Positions 8,273 to 18,212 are shown, numbered from the stretch's first letter. The stretch: DNA of 64,000 bases from JASBRS01 sp964496495 (GCA_964496495.1 CAZBZU010000012.1:3937-67936), one strand, 5' to 3'. Notes: generated from the sequence alone by a model not told the origin. A program made the numbers and translations.

Positions 8273-10006
8273 ATGAGCCACGCACCGGTCCCCACGTGGG
8301 CCGACCGCCCGTCCGATCCCGCCGAGCCCGGCCGCCGGCGCCAGTCGCGCCGCCACCGTTCGCCCCGGCAGACCGGGCCGCGTCGGTCGGCCCTTCCCGT
8401 GGCCGTCCTCGCCGTCGCCTGCCTGGTGGTTGCCGGCAGCGCCGTGGCCAGGGCCCAGAGCTTCGACGCCAACCGCTACTATCAGCAGTGCCTGAGGTTC
8501 GAGGCCGGCGGCGACCTGGAGACGGCCCGCCAGGCCTGCCTGAACGCCTTGCAGATCGACCCCGGCATGGCCGACGCCGAGCTGGCCCTGGGCCGGATCG
8601 AGCTCGCCTTGGGCCTCGACAGCTCTGCCGTGAGGCGCCTGCAGGATGTCCGATCGAAGACCTCCAGCGCCGAGCCGCTGGTGCTGCTGGCGGAAGCCGC
8701 CGTGCGTGGCCACCGCTACCAGGAGGCGGAGAGCGACGTGCAGGCCGCGCGCTCGCGACTGAGCGGCCAGCCCAACCGCCAGCTGGCCGCCAAGACCGAC
8801 TACATCGACGGGCTGCTCAACGAGCGCCGCGGCAACTACAACCTGGCGCTCACGCGCTACGGCAAGGCCATCGAAGAGGACGGCCTGAACGTCGACTACC
8901 GGCTGACGGACGCGAGCCTCCGTTTCCGGCTCGGCGACCCCGCCGTCGCTCGCGACCAGCTGCAGGCGTACATGAAGCTCTCGGGGGACACCAAGAACGC
9001 CGACGTCTACTCGCTCCTGGGAACCGCCTTGTGGTCGATGGGCGACCTCAGCGGGGCGGTCACCGACCTGGAGAAGTCCCTCAGCTACCGGAGCTCGCGC
9101 GACACCCTGGCGCAGGCCGACGACCTCCGCAAGCTGTCGCTCATCTACTACGCGCAGGGCGACGTCCAGTCGGGCGGCCTGGCCCTGCGCGAGGCGGCCA
9201 GGCGCGGCAACCTGCAGAACTTGCTGGTCAGCAACGCGCTGCTGTGGCTGTTGCTGCTGCTGGTGCTGGTCGCGGTCCACCTCGTCGGCGAGAGCCGCAT
9301 CGCGAACACCACCACCCTGGAGGTGGTGGAGGGGCCGCAGGAGTGGTCGGTCGGGCAGGCCTACGGCATGCTGGTGGCGAGCCTGCTGATGGCCGCGCTG
9401 ACGGCGCTGGTGTACAGCGTGGTGGTGTACCACAACGCGCTCGCCATCGCCACGCCGCTGCAGGGCACGCAGGTTCGCGCGGTGTTCCTCGTCGCGCTGG
9501 CGGTGCTGCTGCTGGTGCTGGCGTGGCGCAGGGTGTCCATGCTCGGATGGGATGCCTTCGAGCGCCTGCTGGGAAGCGCCGAGCAAGCCGCCACCGGCAT
9601 CGTGCTGGGGCTGGTGCTGCTGGCGGTCGTGCTGGGCTATCTCGCCTACCTTCCCCGCGGCGGCCTGCTCGGCCCCTTCTACCTGGACCTCACCACGCTC
9701 ACCCCCCTGGTCGTGGCCGCGATGGTGCTGCTACCGCTCACCGAGCTGTTCTTCCGCGCCTTCCTGATCCCGCCGCTCAGGCGGCGGTACGACGCCGGCA
9801 TCGCCACGGTGGCGTCGGCGGCTCTCTACGGGCTGGTGCTGGGGACCCCGGTGGCGCTGCTGTTCGTGGTCGGCGTTGCCCTCGCCGAGGTCTTCCGTCG
9901 GCGCTCGAACGGCATCACCCCGCTGCTCGCGCAGCTCGTCCTCAATGTGGGGCTGGTGCTGGCCGTGGCGTTCAGCGCCTGGGCGCGTAGCCTGTTCCTG
10001 TCCTGA
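8273..10006 (+). CDS. TPR membrane protein with a degenerate CPBP (Rce1-like) domain
   Basis: 577 aa from the ATG at 8273 (AAGGGG upstream; another in-frame ATG at 8258). It has an Arg/Pro-rich cytoplasmic leader of about 35 residues, a TM or signal anchor ending ...VARAQ, then tetratricopeptide-like repeats covering about 65-310 (for example DLETARQACLNALQIDPG). About eight membrane helices follow. The last 90 residues resemble the CPBP/Abi intramembrane protease family (TELFFRAFLIPPLRRR then VFRRRSNGITPLLAQLVLN). The family's EExxxR reads TELFFR at 490-495, and the conserved His residues of the later motifs are absent. I infer a non-proteolytic scaffold or receptor. It is probably monocistronic. 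Confidence 0.75.
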   Translation: MSHAPVPTWADRPSDPAEPGRRRQSRRHRSPRQTGPRRSALPVAVLAVACLVVAGSAVARAQSFDANRYYQQCLRFEAGGDLETARQACLNALQIDPGMADAELALGRIELALGLDSSAVRRLQDVRSKTSSAEPLVLLAEAAVRGHRYQEAESDVQAARSRLSGQPNRQLAAKTDYIDGLLNERRGNYNLALTRYGKAIEEDGLNVDYRLTDASLRFRLGDPAVARDQLQAYMKLSGDTKNADVYSLLGTALWSMGDLSGAVTDLEKSLSYRSSRDTLAQADDLRKLSLIYYAQGDVQSGGLALREAARRGNLQNLLVSNALLWLLLLLVLVAVHLVGESRIANTTTLEVVEGPQEWSVGQAYGMLVASLLMAALTALVYSVVVYHNALAIATPLQGTQVRAVFLVALAVLLLVLAWRRVSMLGWDAFERLLGSAEQAATGIVLGLVLLAVVLGYLAYLPRGGLLGPFYLDLTTLTPLVVAAMVLLPLTELFFRAFLIPPLRRRYDAGIATVASAALYGLVLGTPVALLFVVGVALAEVFRRRSNGITPLLAQLVLNVGLVLAVAFSAWARSLFLS

Positions 10007-10035
10007 TCCCGCCGGGGCCCGCTAGACTCGTGGGC

Positions 10036-10377
10036 GTGGTCGCGGACTTGACGCGCGACATCTTCTATCTCGCGGACGCCGGCGATGCCGGCGTGGTCGT
10101 GCTCCAAGGTCCCGACGCGCGGATCGCGCCGCTCTTCTCCAGCCGCTCGCGCGCCGCGGCGTTCGCGGGCGAGGCCCCCGCAGGCGTCCGTGTGGCGCGC
10201 GCCCCGGCGGGCGACCCGCGAGCGAGGGAGGAGCTGCTCCTCGCTTGCCTCGGCAACGGGGCGGAGGTGCTCGCCCTCGATCCGGCGCCGGGCGGGGAGC
10301 GGCCGGAACGCCCCGCCTCCGTTCGTCTCGCGCTGGCCGCCGTCCGCTCGCAGCGCGTCGCCCTCGCCTGCCTGTGA
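10036..10377 (+). CDS. Small protein, possibly SseB N-terminal-like
   Basis: 113 aa from the GTG at 10036, which is 7 bases after TAGACT (10023-10028); a GTG at 10030 sits too close to the box. The pattern (DIFYLADAGDAGVVVL, SSRSRAAAFAGEAPAGVRV, GNGAEVLALDPAPG) loosely resembles the SseB N-terminal fold, in which short strands are followed by a value-range helix and a terminal strand. No catalytic motif is visible. It is 29 bases downstream of the TPR/CPBP gene but has its own promoter, and it converges with the large peptidase gene. The family assignment is tentative. Confidence 0.6.
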   Translation: MVADLTRDIFYLADAGDAGVVVLQGPDARIAPLFSSRSRAAAFAGEAPAGVRVARAPAGDPRAREELLLACLGNGAEVLALDPAPGGERPERPASVRLALAAVRSQRVALACL

Positions 10378-10394
10378 CGGCCGCTCCCTGGAGG

Positions 10395-13088
10395 TCAGTA
10401 GGGGATGGAGGCCCCGACCGACAGCCACCAGCCCTGCGCGTAGCCGCCTCTCACCCCCAGCCTCACCAGCCCGTCGTAGTCCACCACGGTGTCCGCCCAC
10501 AGCCCCAGGTCGGCTCCCGCCCCCACGCGCGCGCCGCTACCCGGCGTGAGGCCGCCCCAGGCGCGTGCCGCCGGCTCGACATCGATGCGCTCGAGGGCGA
10601 ACAGACCGTCTCCGACACGCAGCCGCACCGGCAGCGAGACCCGCCCGCCCGCGGTCACGGTCACCGCCCAGGGCGGCAACGTCACGGGCACGGGCGGTTG
10701 CGGCCGGTAGCCGGCGCTGCCTGATAGCTGCCACACCACCGGCACGCCCCGGAATGCCGGATAGGCCGCCGCCTCCGCCCAGGCGCCGGCCGAGACGCCG
10801 GCAGCACCGTAGCTGAACCTGGCACGCACGGCGAACGCCTCGCCGCCGGTCACGGCTCCGAAGAGATCCGCCGTGCGGCGGTCGAGCACCGCGTCCAGGC
10901 CCAGCCGTGGGCGCCACCCCGGCAGCGAGGGCGCGCGCAGCAGCGCCGCATCGAGCGCCAGTGAGCCCGCGTAGCCCGCGACCGGCGCGCGCAGCAGCGT
11001 CTCCGCCCGGACACCGTAGGCCACCTCGTCCACCGGCGCCAGATAGGCCCCGTAGGGCCACGCGCCGAGGCTGACGGCTGCGCCGAGGACCGGCGGCGGT
11101 CCCGGCGCCCGCACCAGCTCGGGCATGTTCCAGGCGTAGCGTAGCCAGCCGTAGGCCCCTGCCAACGGACCCCGCAGGCCGGTGTCGTAGCCGACGCTGA
11201 GGTCGAGGCCGTAGTGGGCGCTGTCGTCGAGACCGAGGGCAGTGAGCTGGAGCCCGGCGGCCGCCGGCGCCAGCGACACGCGGCCACCGGTCGGCAGCCA
11301 GCCGAAGGGCAGCAGGCTGGGCCACGGCCGGTAGGGCCTGTCAGGATAGGCGCCGGCAACACGGGCGCCGGCAGCATCGGCGCCAACCTCGCCCGCGACA
11401 GCCGCCGACCCACCCGCGGATGGCGAGATCCCGCCGCCGCCCGCGACCTCCCCGCGCGCGACGCGCGCCAGGACGTAGCCGTCTCCATGGAGGGTTCGGA
11501 ACACCGTCCCGGCGGGACCGCCGGTCGGTTGGTCCGCTCCACCCAGGGCGGCTGTGAGGGCGACCGCGGGGGCGGCCCCGCCGCCGGCCGACAGCGCCAG
11601 CCGGTAGAGCTGGAACAGGCCGCTGCCGTCGCTGGCGAAGACCAAGGAGTCCTCACCTTGCCATGCCGGGTCCAGCTCGCTCGCCGGATCGTCCGTCAGG
11701 AAGCGCAGCCTGCCGCCCTCCAGCAGCGCCAGGTCGACGCCGCCGCCCGGGCGCCCGAAGCGGTACAGGCTCACGGCGATGCGGCCGGCGCGGCTCACGG
11801 CCAGGCCGACCACGTGCGCGCCGGGTGGCGCTCGCCACACCAGGACGTCGGCACCGCCCGGGCACAGCCGCCGCAGCGACGCTCCCTGCGGAATCACATC
11901 GCGCACGTAGAGCACGCAGCCGTGGCCGTCGGCGCGCGGCAGGTGCGCGTGCGCCCCGGAGCTCAAGCGCGTCAACGCCCCGCTCCGCACGTCCAGCGCG
12001 AACAGGTCGCTGGAGAGGCTGCCCGGCAGCGGCGCTACCCCGGCGAGCACCAGGGTGTGCGGACCCGTCCAGGCCAACCCCTCGGCCGCGACGCGCGTGT
12101 GGAGCGTGCGGCCCTCGGCGAGCGCCGCGCCAGCCAGGCGCGCCACGCGCACGCCGCCCGCGACGCGCCACGCCAGCCTGGACCCGTCGGAGCTGAGTGC
12201 GGGAACGCCGACGTCCTTGCCGGCCGGCGTCAGGCCGGGCGGCAGCCCGAGGCCCTGCCGGCCTCGCGCCTGCCTTGCCAGCGCCGCGCTCCAGGCACGC
12301 CACTCCTCATGCAGATCGGTTCCGACCGCCCGCTTCCAGGCATCCGCGAACGGCACCAGATAGGCACCCGCCTGGAAGACGTGCAGCGCCTCGACCAGCG
12401 CGCCGAAGCCATGCTCGTGGACCAGCCGGTCGATGAACGAGGCACCGAGCAGGTAGCGGGCCCGGCCGCCGGGCCAGGCCTGGAAGCTCACCAGGCTGAC
12501 GTCGCTCAGGGTCGGCATGCTCCCGTCCGCGGCGAGCGTCCACAGCAAGGCGCGAGTGCGGGCGTCGTGAAGCCGCCCGCCGAGCCCACCCGTGGACTCC
12601 ACCCAGGTGGCGATCCCCTCCAGCAGCCAGGCGGGAGGCAGCACCGCGCTGCCCTGCCCCACCAGGCCGATGTCCGGCAGCCTCGCTGCGCCGTGCGGTA
12701 CGCGCTTGTCGGTGAGCTGCACGAGGTGGGTGAGCTCGTGACGCAAGACCAGCTCGGTGGGGTCGGCGGTATGGAAGCCGAGCGCGCCATCCAGCGGGAA
12801 CAACGCCCGCAGCGCGACGTGCGGCCGCGGGATGGGCATGGCGAAGGCGTTGAACTGATCGTCCCCGCTCAGCAGGCGCACGCGCACGGGGAACGGGTCG
12901 CGGCCGAACAGCGCCGCTACCCGCACCAGCTCGGTCTCGGCGGCGCGGGCCACCTGCTGGGCGTACCCCGCAAGCGCAGGCTGGTCGTAGAGCACCCGGA
13001 CGTATGGCGCGCGCACCACGCGGGTGGCGCCCGCCCAGGGGAAGGCGAGCCCGAGCGCCCCCACCAGCAGGATGCCGGCGAGTCGCAT
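10395..13088 (-). CDS. Secreted metallopeptidase / beta-propeller / C-terminal beta-barrel fusion
   Basis: 897 aa from the ATG at 13088, five bases after a TATACT box (13094-13099), so leaderless. An N-terminal signal sequence (about 1-22) is followed by a gluzincin-type zinc peptidase domain: RHELTHLVQL (H117, E118, H121) and WLLEGIATW (E157) supply the zinc ligands and catalytic Glu. Residues about 270-560 form repeated strand blocks with SSDGSRLAW, DDPASELDPAW and SDGSGLFQLYRL, as in TolB/WD40-type propellers. The last about 280 residues alternate Gly-rich amphipathic strands and end SVGASIPY, an aromatic terminus typical of outer-membrane barrels. I infer an outer-membrane-anchored peptidase. 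The linker near 565-600 is Gly/Ala-rich. Confidence 0.8.
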   Translation of the reverse strand: MRLAGILLVGALGLAFPWAGATRVVRAPYVRVLYDQPALAGYAQQVARAAETELVRVAALFGRDPFPVRVRLLSGDDQFNAFAMPIPRPHVALRALFPLDGALGFHTADPTELVLRHELTHLVQLTDKRVPHGAARLPDIGLVGQGSAVLPPAWLLEGIATWVESTGGLGGRLHDARTRALLWTLAADGSMPTLSDVSLVSFQAWPGGRARYLLGASFIDRLVHEHGFGALVEALHVFQAGAYLVPFADAWKRAVGTDLHEEWRAWSAALARQARGRQGLGLPPGLTPAGKDVGVPALSSDGSRLAWRVAGGVRVARLAGAALAEGRTLHTRVAAEGLAWTGPHTLVLAGVAPLPGSLSSDLFALDVRSGALTRLSSGAHAHLPRADGHGCVLYVRDVIPQGASLRRLCPGGADVLVWRAPPGAHVVGLAVSRAGRIAVSLYRFGRPGGGVDLALLEGGRLRFLTDDPASELDPAWQGEDSLVFASDGSGLFQLYRLALSAGGGAAPAVALTAALGGADQPTGGPAGTVFRTLHGDGYVLARVARGEVAGGGGISPSAGGSAAVAGEVGADAAGARVAGAYPDRPYRPWPSLLPFGWLPTGGRVSLAPAAAGLQLTALGLDDSAHYGLDLSVGYDTGLRGPLAGAYGWLRYAWNMPELVRAPGPPPVLGAAVSLGAWPYGAYLAPVDEVAYGVRAETLLRAPVAGYAGSLALDAALLRAPSLPGWRPRLGLDAVLDRRTADLFGAVTGGEAFAVRARFSYGAAGVSAGAWAEAAAYPAFRGVPVVWQLSGSAGYRPQPPVPVTLPPWAVTVTAGGRVSLPVRLRVGDGLFALERIDVEPAARAWGGLTPGSGARVGAGADLGLWADTVVDYDGLVRLGVRGGYAQGWWLSVGASIPY

Positions 13089-13093
13089 GGCGC

Positions 13094-13099
13094 AGTATA
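13094..13099 (-). promoter_or_regulatory. -10 box of the metallopeptidase gene
   Basis: TATACT on the minus strand, five bases before the ATG at 13088, with no ribosome site between. It is one of the closest matches to the consensus TATAAT in the window. Confidence 0.65.
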
Positions 13100-13130
13100 G
13101 GTGCCGCACGGGCATCCCGAGCGAGGACGC

Positions 13131-14294
13131 TCAGCCGGACCGGCCGCGGCCGCCCCGCAGCTCCTCCAGCGAATAGCGTGTCCCTCGCCACTCGACCTCG
13201 CCGCTGATCAGGGCCGCCGCCGTCGAGCGCGCCAGCGCCAGCGCGAGCAGCGCGGTCCCGAGCGGATGCAGCACGAACAGCCACGGCGCCTGCCGCGAGC
13301 GTGGCGCGTCGTAGGCGTAGACGAACGCCACCGTCGCCACCGTCAGCAGGTAGAGCCAGCGTGCCGGGCCGCTGACGACGACGGCGGCCACGAACGGCAT
13401 GACGTTGGTCAGCAGCAGCAGCGTCACCACGGCCGCCGTGCGCCATACCGAGTAGTCCATGCCGGCGAAGGCGTTCTTCTCCAGCCCCTTCACGGCCGCG
13501 CGCACGTCGGGGTACCACTCCACCGCCACCAGGTCGCCGCCGAACACCGCCTCCTGGGCGAAGCCGAGCCACTTGAGACGCCGCCCGAGGCTGAGGTCGT
13601 CGTCGGGTCGCAGGCGGATGGCCCGGTGGCCGCCGACGGCCTCGTAGGCGCCTCGTCGCACCAGGCCGAAGGCGCCTATGCCGATGGCGGCGCGACTCGT
13701 GGCCTCGGGCGCGCGCCAGGGCCTGGTGTGGACCGCGAACAGCAGCGCGAACGCCGCGACGAAGCTGCGCAGCAACGGTGTCCGGGCCTGCAGCCTGGGA
13801 AGCGCCACCAGGTGGTCGAGCCCACGTCGCCGAGCGTAAGCGAGCGCCCGCGCCAGCGCCCCCGGCGTGAAGCGCACGTCGGCGTCGGTGAACAGCAACC
13901 AGCTCCCGGCTGCAGCGTCCGCCCCGACCTGCAGCGCGTGCGTCTTGCCCAGCCAGCCCGGCGGCAGCTCGGTCACCCTCACCAGCCGCACGCGCGCGTC
14001 GCGGGCCGCCGCAGCGGCCGCGACGGCGGCGGTGCCGTCGTGCGAGCGGTCGTCGACCACCACCACTTCCAGCCCGGGCAGCTGCTGCGAGCCGAGCATC
14101 GCCAGCGTCGGGCCCAGGGTCGCCGCCTCATCCCGGGCCGCGATCACGACCGACAGCCGCGGCGCGTCGGCCGCGCCGCCCACGTCCCCCTCCGGCGAGT
14201 CCGCCAGGTCGGCCATGCGGCGCACCCCCAGCGCCCAGTCGAGCGTCAACACCCACCACAGCAGCAGCGTCAGGGAGGCCAGCACGACGAGCAT
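13131..14294 (-). CDS. Membrane-associated family 2 glycosyltransferase
   Basis: 387 aa from the ATG at 14294, 7 bases after TAGCGT (14302-14307); an ATG two codons upstream is possible. There is an N-terminal TM helix, then a GT-A domain: LSVVIAARDEAATL, VVVVDDRSHDGT, the metal-binding FTDADV and the acceptor-site RPDDDLSLGRR. Two or three C-terminal TM helices follow. The layout resembles bacterial lipid or carotenoid glycosyltransferases, but the acceptor cannot be read from sequence. It precedes the peptidase gene on the same strand by 42 bases, although that gene has its own promoter, and it is divergent from truB. Confidence 0.85.
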   Translation of the reverse strand: MLVVLASLTLLLWWVLTLDWALGVRRMADLADSPEGDVGGAADAPRLSVVIAARDEAATLGPTLAMLGSQQLPGLEVVVVDDRSHDGTAAVAAAAAARDARVRLVRVTELPPGWLGKTHALQVGADAAAGSWLLFTDADVRFTPGALARALAYARRRGLDHLVALPRLQARTPLLRSFVAAFALLFAVHTRPWRAPEATSRAAIGIGAFGLVRRGAYEAVGGHRAIRLRPDDDLSLGRRLKWLGFAQEAVFGGDLVAVEWYPDVRAAVKGLEKNAFAGMDYSVWRTAAVVTLLLLTNVMPFVAAVVVSGPARWLYLLTVATVAFVYAYDAPRSRQAPWLFVLHPLGTALLALALARSTAAALISGEVEWRGTRYSLEELRGGRGRSG

Positions 14295-14346
14295 CGCCAT
14301 CACGCTATCGCGCCCGCCGCGCCGGCCGGCGCAGCTACGGCACGGG

Positions 14347-14352
14347 TACAAT
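14347..14352 (+). promoter_or_regulatory. -10 box of truB
   Basis: TACAAT ends 7 bases before the GTG start of truB with no ribosome site between, so a leaderless transcript is predicted. The divergent glycosyltransferase box lies about 40 bases away. Confidence 0.65.
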
Positions 14353-14359
14353 CGGGCCC

Positions 14360-15310
14360 GTGCCGATCCTGCCGGTGGACAAGCCGCTGGGGCTCAGCTC
14401 GCACGCGGCGGTCGTCGACGCCCGCCGCCGTCTGGGCAGGCGCCGCGTGGGCCATGCGGGCACCCTGGATCCCCTCGCGACCGGGGTGCTGGTGCTGCTG
14501 GTAGGTGGCGCCACCAAGCTCTCGCCCTTCCTCACCAGCAGCGACAAGGGCTACCTGGCGTGGGTGGCCTTCGGCGCCGGCACCGCCACGCTCGACGCGG
14601 AGGGTCCGGTGACGAGCGAGGCGGATGCCTCGTTTCTCGATGCCGCGCTGGTGGCTGCCGCGCTCCCGCCGTTCCTCGAGCTGCGGGAGCAGCGGCCACC
14701 GGCCTTCTCGGCCATCAAGCGGGAGGGGGAGCGGAGCTACCGGCGTGCGCGGCGGGGCGAGGAGGTGACGCTGCCGGCCCGCCCCGCGGGGTACCTCGAG
14801 CTCGAGCTGCTCGCCTTCGCGGCCGACCGCGAGGCGTTGCCGGCCCACGTCGCCCGCGACGAGGGCGGCGGCTGGCGGCCGGCCGCCAGCGGCTACCGCC
14901 CTGACCTCCCGCCGGCGCTGGCGCCGCTGCCCACCGGCCTGGTCCGGGCGCGGGTGCGCGCCGGCACCTACCTGCGGGCCTTCGCGCGCGATCTGGGCGC
15001 CGCGCTCGGCGTGCCGGCACACCTCTCCGGCCTGGTGCGAACCGACGCGGGGCGCATCGGCTTGGAACGCACCACCCCCCTGAGCGCCCTCGAGCGTGCC
15101 GCGGGCGTGGCGCCGGCCGACGCGCTGCCCTACCCCACCATCCGTCTCGAGGCCGACGCCGCGCGCCGGGTGCGGCTGGGCCAGCGGCCGCCAGGGCGCC
15201 TCGAGGGCCGTGTGGCACTGCTCGACCCCGACGGCCGCTTGGTGGCGGTGGCCGAGGCAGCCGGCGACCGTGTCTCACTGCTGCGGGTGTGGGCAGGCGA
15301 CGACGACTGA
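14360..15310 (+). CDS. truB: tRNA pseudouridine(55) synthase
   Basis: Makes pseudouridine 55 in the T-loop of tRNAs. The 316 residues begin LPVDKPLGLSS and carry the catalytic Asp37 in GHAGTLDPLATG. ATKLSPFL, KGYLAWVAFG and the RARVRAGTYLRAFARDLG block follow. The last about 80 residues are a PUA-like RNA-binding extension. A GTG start 7 bases from TACAAT indicates a leaderless mRNA. The downstream alanine dehydrogenase is on the same strand 180 bases away with its own promoter. Confidence 0.95.
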   Translation: MPILPVDKPLGLSSHAAVVDARRRLGRRRVGHAGTLDPLATGVLVLLVGGATKLSPFLTSSDKGYLAWVAFGAGTATLDAEGPVTSEADASFLDAALVAAALPPFLELREQRPPAFSAIKREGERSYRRARRGEEVTLPARPAGYLELELLAFAADREALPAHVARDEGGGWRPAASGYRPDLPPALAPLPTGLVRARVRAGTYLRAFARDLGAALGVPAHLSGLVRTDAGRIGLERTTPLSALERAAGVAPADALPYPTIRLEADAARRVRLGQRPPGRLEGRVALLDPDGRLVAVAEAAGDRVSLLRVWAGDDD

Positions 15311-15430
15311 GACGGCGGCCGACCGGCGCCGGCCGCGGCTCGACGGCGGCGGGACGGCGAGCCCTGCGGGCGGCCGACGGCGGTTTACATCGCCGGGCCC
15401 GACGTCCCGGCGCCGCGGCCAGGGGGGCGC

Positions 15431-15436
15431 TAGACT
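15431..15436 (+). promoter_or_regulatory. -10 box of the alanine dehydrogenase gene
   Basis: TAGACT lies 54 bases before the ald ATG. Unlike the leaderless genes, a GGGAG ribosome site follows, so this transcript probably has a 5' leader of about 45-50 bases. Confidence 0.5.
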
Positions 15437-15490
15437 GGTCGGTGCATCCCCATCGACGGGGGCCCGCATGCAGCGGGCAGGGAGAACAAC

Positions 15491-16621
<1,131 letters not shown>

Positions 16622-16826
16622 GTCCGGCGCTCGCCAGGCGCATCGGCGTCCTCGCTGGCCCGTCATCTCGGTCTTTCGCTGCCGACGGTATCGGCACTCG
16701 TCCAGAGCCTGGTGACACGCGGTCCGGTCGACTGTGCGGTGACGGCGAGCGACCGCCGGCGTGGCGCTCCTCACCCGGGTCGCGTGCCAGCTCTACCCCC
16801 AGGTGGCCCAGTGACGTCCGAGCGCG

Positions 16827-17423
16827 TCAGCGCAGCCGTGCCAGCGCCCGGCGGATGAGCGCCTCGGCCCCGTCCTCGGGGTGGTCGGCCACCAGCTCGG
16901 CGACGGCCGCCTTCACCTGCGACTCGCGGTAGCCGAGCGCCACCAGCGCCTCGGCCGCGTCCTCGGCCGGCCCGGTGAGCAGCTTCCGCGGCGCCCGCTC
17001 CGCGCCGGGGCCCGCCAGCAGCTCCTCGGGAAGGCGGTTCTTGAGCTCCAGGACGATGCGCTCGGCGGTGCGCCTGCCTACGCCTGGGGCACTGGTCAGC
17101 AGATCGGGGTCCTGCTCCAACACCGCCGTGGCGATGAGCGCGGGCGGCAACGCCGAGAGGATGGCGAGCGCCAGCTTCGGGCCCACCCCCCCGACCTCCA
17201 GCAGCCGCCGGAACAGCAGCAACAGGTCGCGGTGGTGAAAGCCGTAGAGCACCGGCGTCTCCTCGCGAACGGTCAGCTGGGTGTGCAGCACGGCGGTCTC
17301 GCCCACCTGACAGTGCGCCAGGGTGGAGGCGGGCGCCCAGGCCTCGACGCCCAGGCCACCGGCCTGGATCACCACGCTCGCCTCGCGCACCTCGCGCACC
17401 ACCCCCTCCAGGAACGCGATCAC
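16827..17423 (-). CDS. ruvA: Holliday junction branch migration protein RuvA
   Basis: 198 aa, the usual size. The N-terminal OB domain (MIAFLEGVVREV) is followed by tandem helix-hairpin-helix motifs (LLEVGGVGPKLALAILSALP and APGVGRRTAERIVLELKNRL) and the C-terminal RuvB-contacting domain (ALVALGYRESQVKAAV). It tetramerises on Holliday junctions to load the RuvB motor. The GTG start overlaps the TGA stop of the preceding gene (GTGA), so its translation is coupled to that gene. No ruvB or ruvC is nearby. Confidence 0.96.
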   Translation of the reverse strand: MIAFLEGVVREVREASVVIQAGGLGVEAWAPASTLAHCQVGETAVLHTQLTVREETPVLYGFHHRDLLLLFRRLLEVGGVGPKLALAILSALPPALIATAVLEQDPDLLTSAPGVGRRTAERIVLELKNRLPEELLAGPGAERAPRKLLTGPAEDAAEALVALGYRESQVKAAVAELVADHPEDGAEALIRRALARLR

Positions 17424-18199
17424 GGTTCCCCGAAGAGCGGCGCGAAGACGATGTCGTAGCTCACGTCCGCCAGGCAGGAGCAGCCGGTCATACGCATGGC
17501 GTAGTGCAGCTCCGCCTCCAGGCTGGCCAGCGCCCGGTCGCTCTCAACGACCAGTGCCTCGGCGCCGACCGCCAGGTAGCGAAGCACATCGACCCCGTCG
17601 CGCACCGGGCCGCCCGAGACGATGAGCAACATGCCTGCCACCGCATCGATCACCTCGGGCAGGACATCGATGACGGCGGGGCCGCCGAGGCGCGCGCCCG
17701 CCGTCGCCTGCAGCACCACGGCTTCCAGGCCCGCCTCGGCCACCACCTCGGCGTCCGAGGGGCCGCCCACGCCGAAGACCCACAGCGAGCAGTTTGCCGC
17801 CGCCCGCAGCTCCGCCAGATCCTCCCGGGTGCGGGGGCGCCAGGCGCCCCGTCCGAAGGGCGGACTGTCCGCCAGCGGCGCCATGTCGAGCCCGATCGCG
17901 GCCACTCCGAGCTCGCTCAGCTGGCGCACCCGCGGCATCAGCTCCCCCATCTTGGCGGGCCTGAGCACCGCCAGCGCATCCGCGGGCAGGTGGTGCGCCG
18001 GATCGGCGAGGACCGCCTCGGCATCGACCACGGCAGGGACGCCCGCCCCGGGGGTGGCGTCCGGGCGGCGCCTGGGAAGCATCGGGGATGACAGCGACCG
18101 GCCCAGCAGGGTCGTGCCGGTGTCCACCTCGTGCACCTCGTGGAGCAACCTCGGGATCAGCTGATAGCCGTCCAGGGCGGCTTCCTCGCTGCGGTTCAT
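17420..18199 (-). CDS. Degenerate FMN-dependent alpha-hydroxy-acid dehydrogenase-like protein
   Basis: 259 aa from the ATG at 18199, 7 bases after TATCAT (18207-18212). The start (YQLIPRLLHEVHEVDTGTTL, then LGRSLSSPMLP) and end (VIDVLPEVIDAV, VSGGPVRDGVDVLRYLAVGA) clearly match lactate oxidase/L-lactate dehydrogenase family proteins, which have about 340-390 residues. About 100 residues of the barrel are missing. The SNHGGR stretch holding the catalytic His and the substrate Arg reads QATAGARLGG. It should not act as a hydroxy-acid oxidase; flavin binding is uncertain. It is stop-start overlapped with ruvA. An initial idea of type 2 isopentenyl diphosphate isomerase was dropped. Confidence 0.7.
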   Translation of the reverse strand: MNRSEEAALDGYQLIPRLLHEVHEVDTGTTLLGRSLSSPMLPRRRPDATPGAGVPAVVDAEAVLADPAHHLPADALAVLRPAKMGELMPRVRQLSELGVAAIGLDMAPLADSPPFGRGAWRPRTREDLAELRAAANCSLWVFGVGGPSDAEVVAEAGLEAVVLQATAGARLGGPAVIDVLPEVIDAVAGMLLIVSGGPVRDGVDVLRYLAVGAEALVVESDRALASLEAELHYAMRMTGCSCLADVSYDIVFAPLFGEP

Positions 18200-18206
18200 C
18201 CGGCCC

Positions 18207-18212
18207 ATGATA
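18207..18212 (-). promoter_or_regulatory. -10 box for the dehydrogenase-like gene and ruvA
   Basis: TATCAT on the minus strand, 7 bases before the ATG at 18199. It likely drives the two overlapping genes as one leaderless transcript. Confidence 0.6.

Noticed and set aside
17420..18199. Type 2 isopentenyl diphosphate isomerase (fni)
   Set aside because: The size and FMN-barrel-like pattern suggested it at first, but the N-terminal PRLLHEVHEVDTGTTLL block and the DVLPEVIDAV end match the lactate oxidase family, and the protein is far too short for fni.
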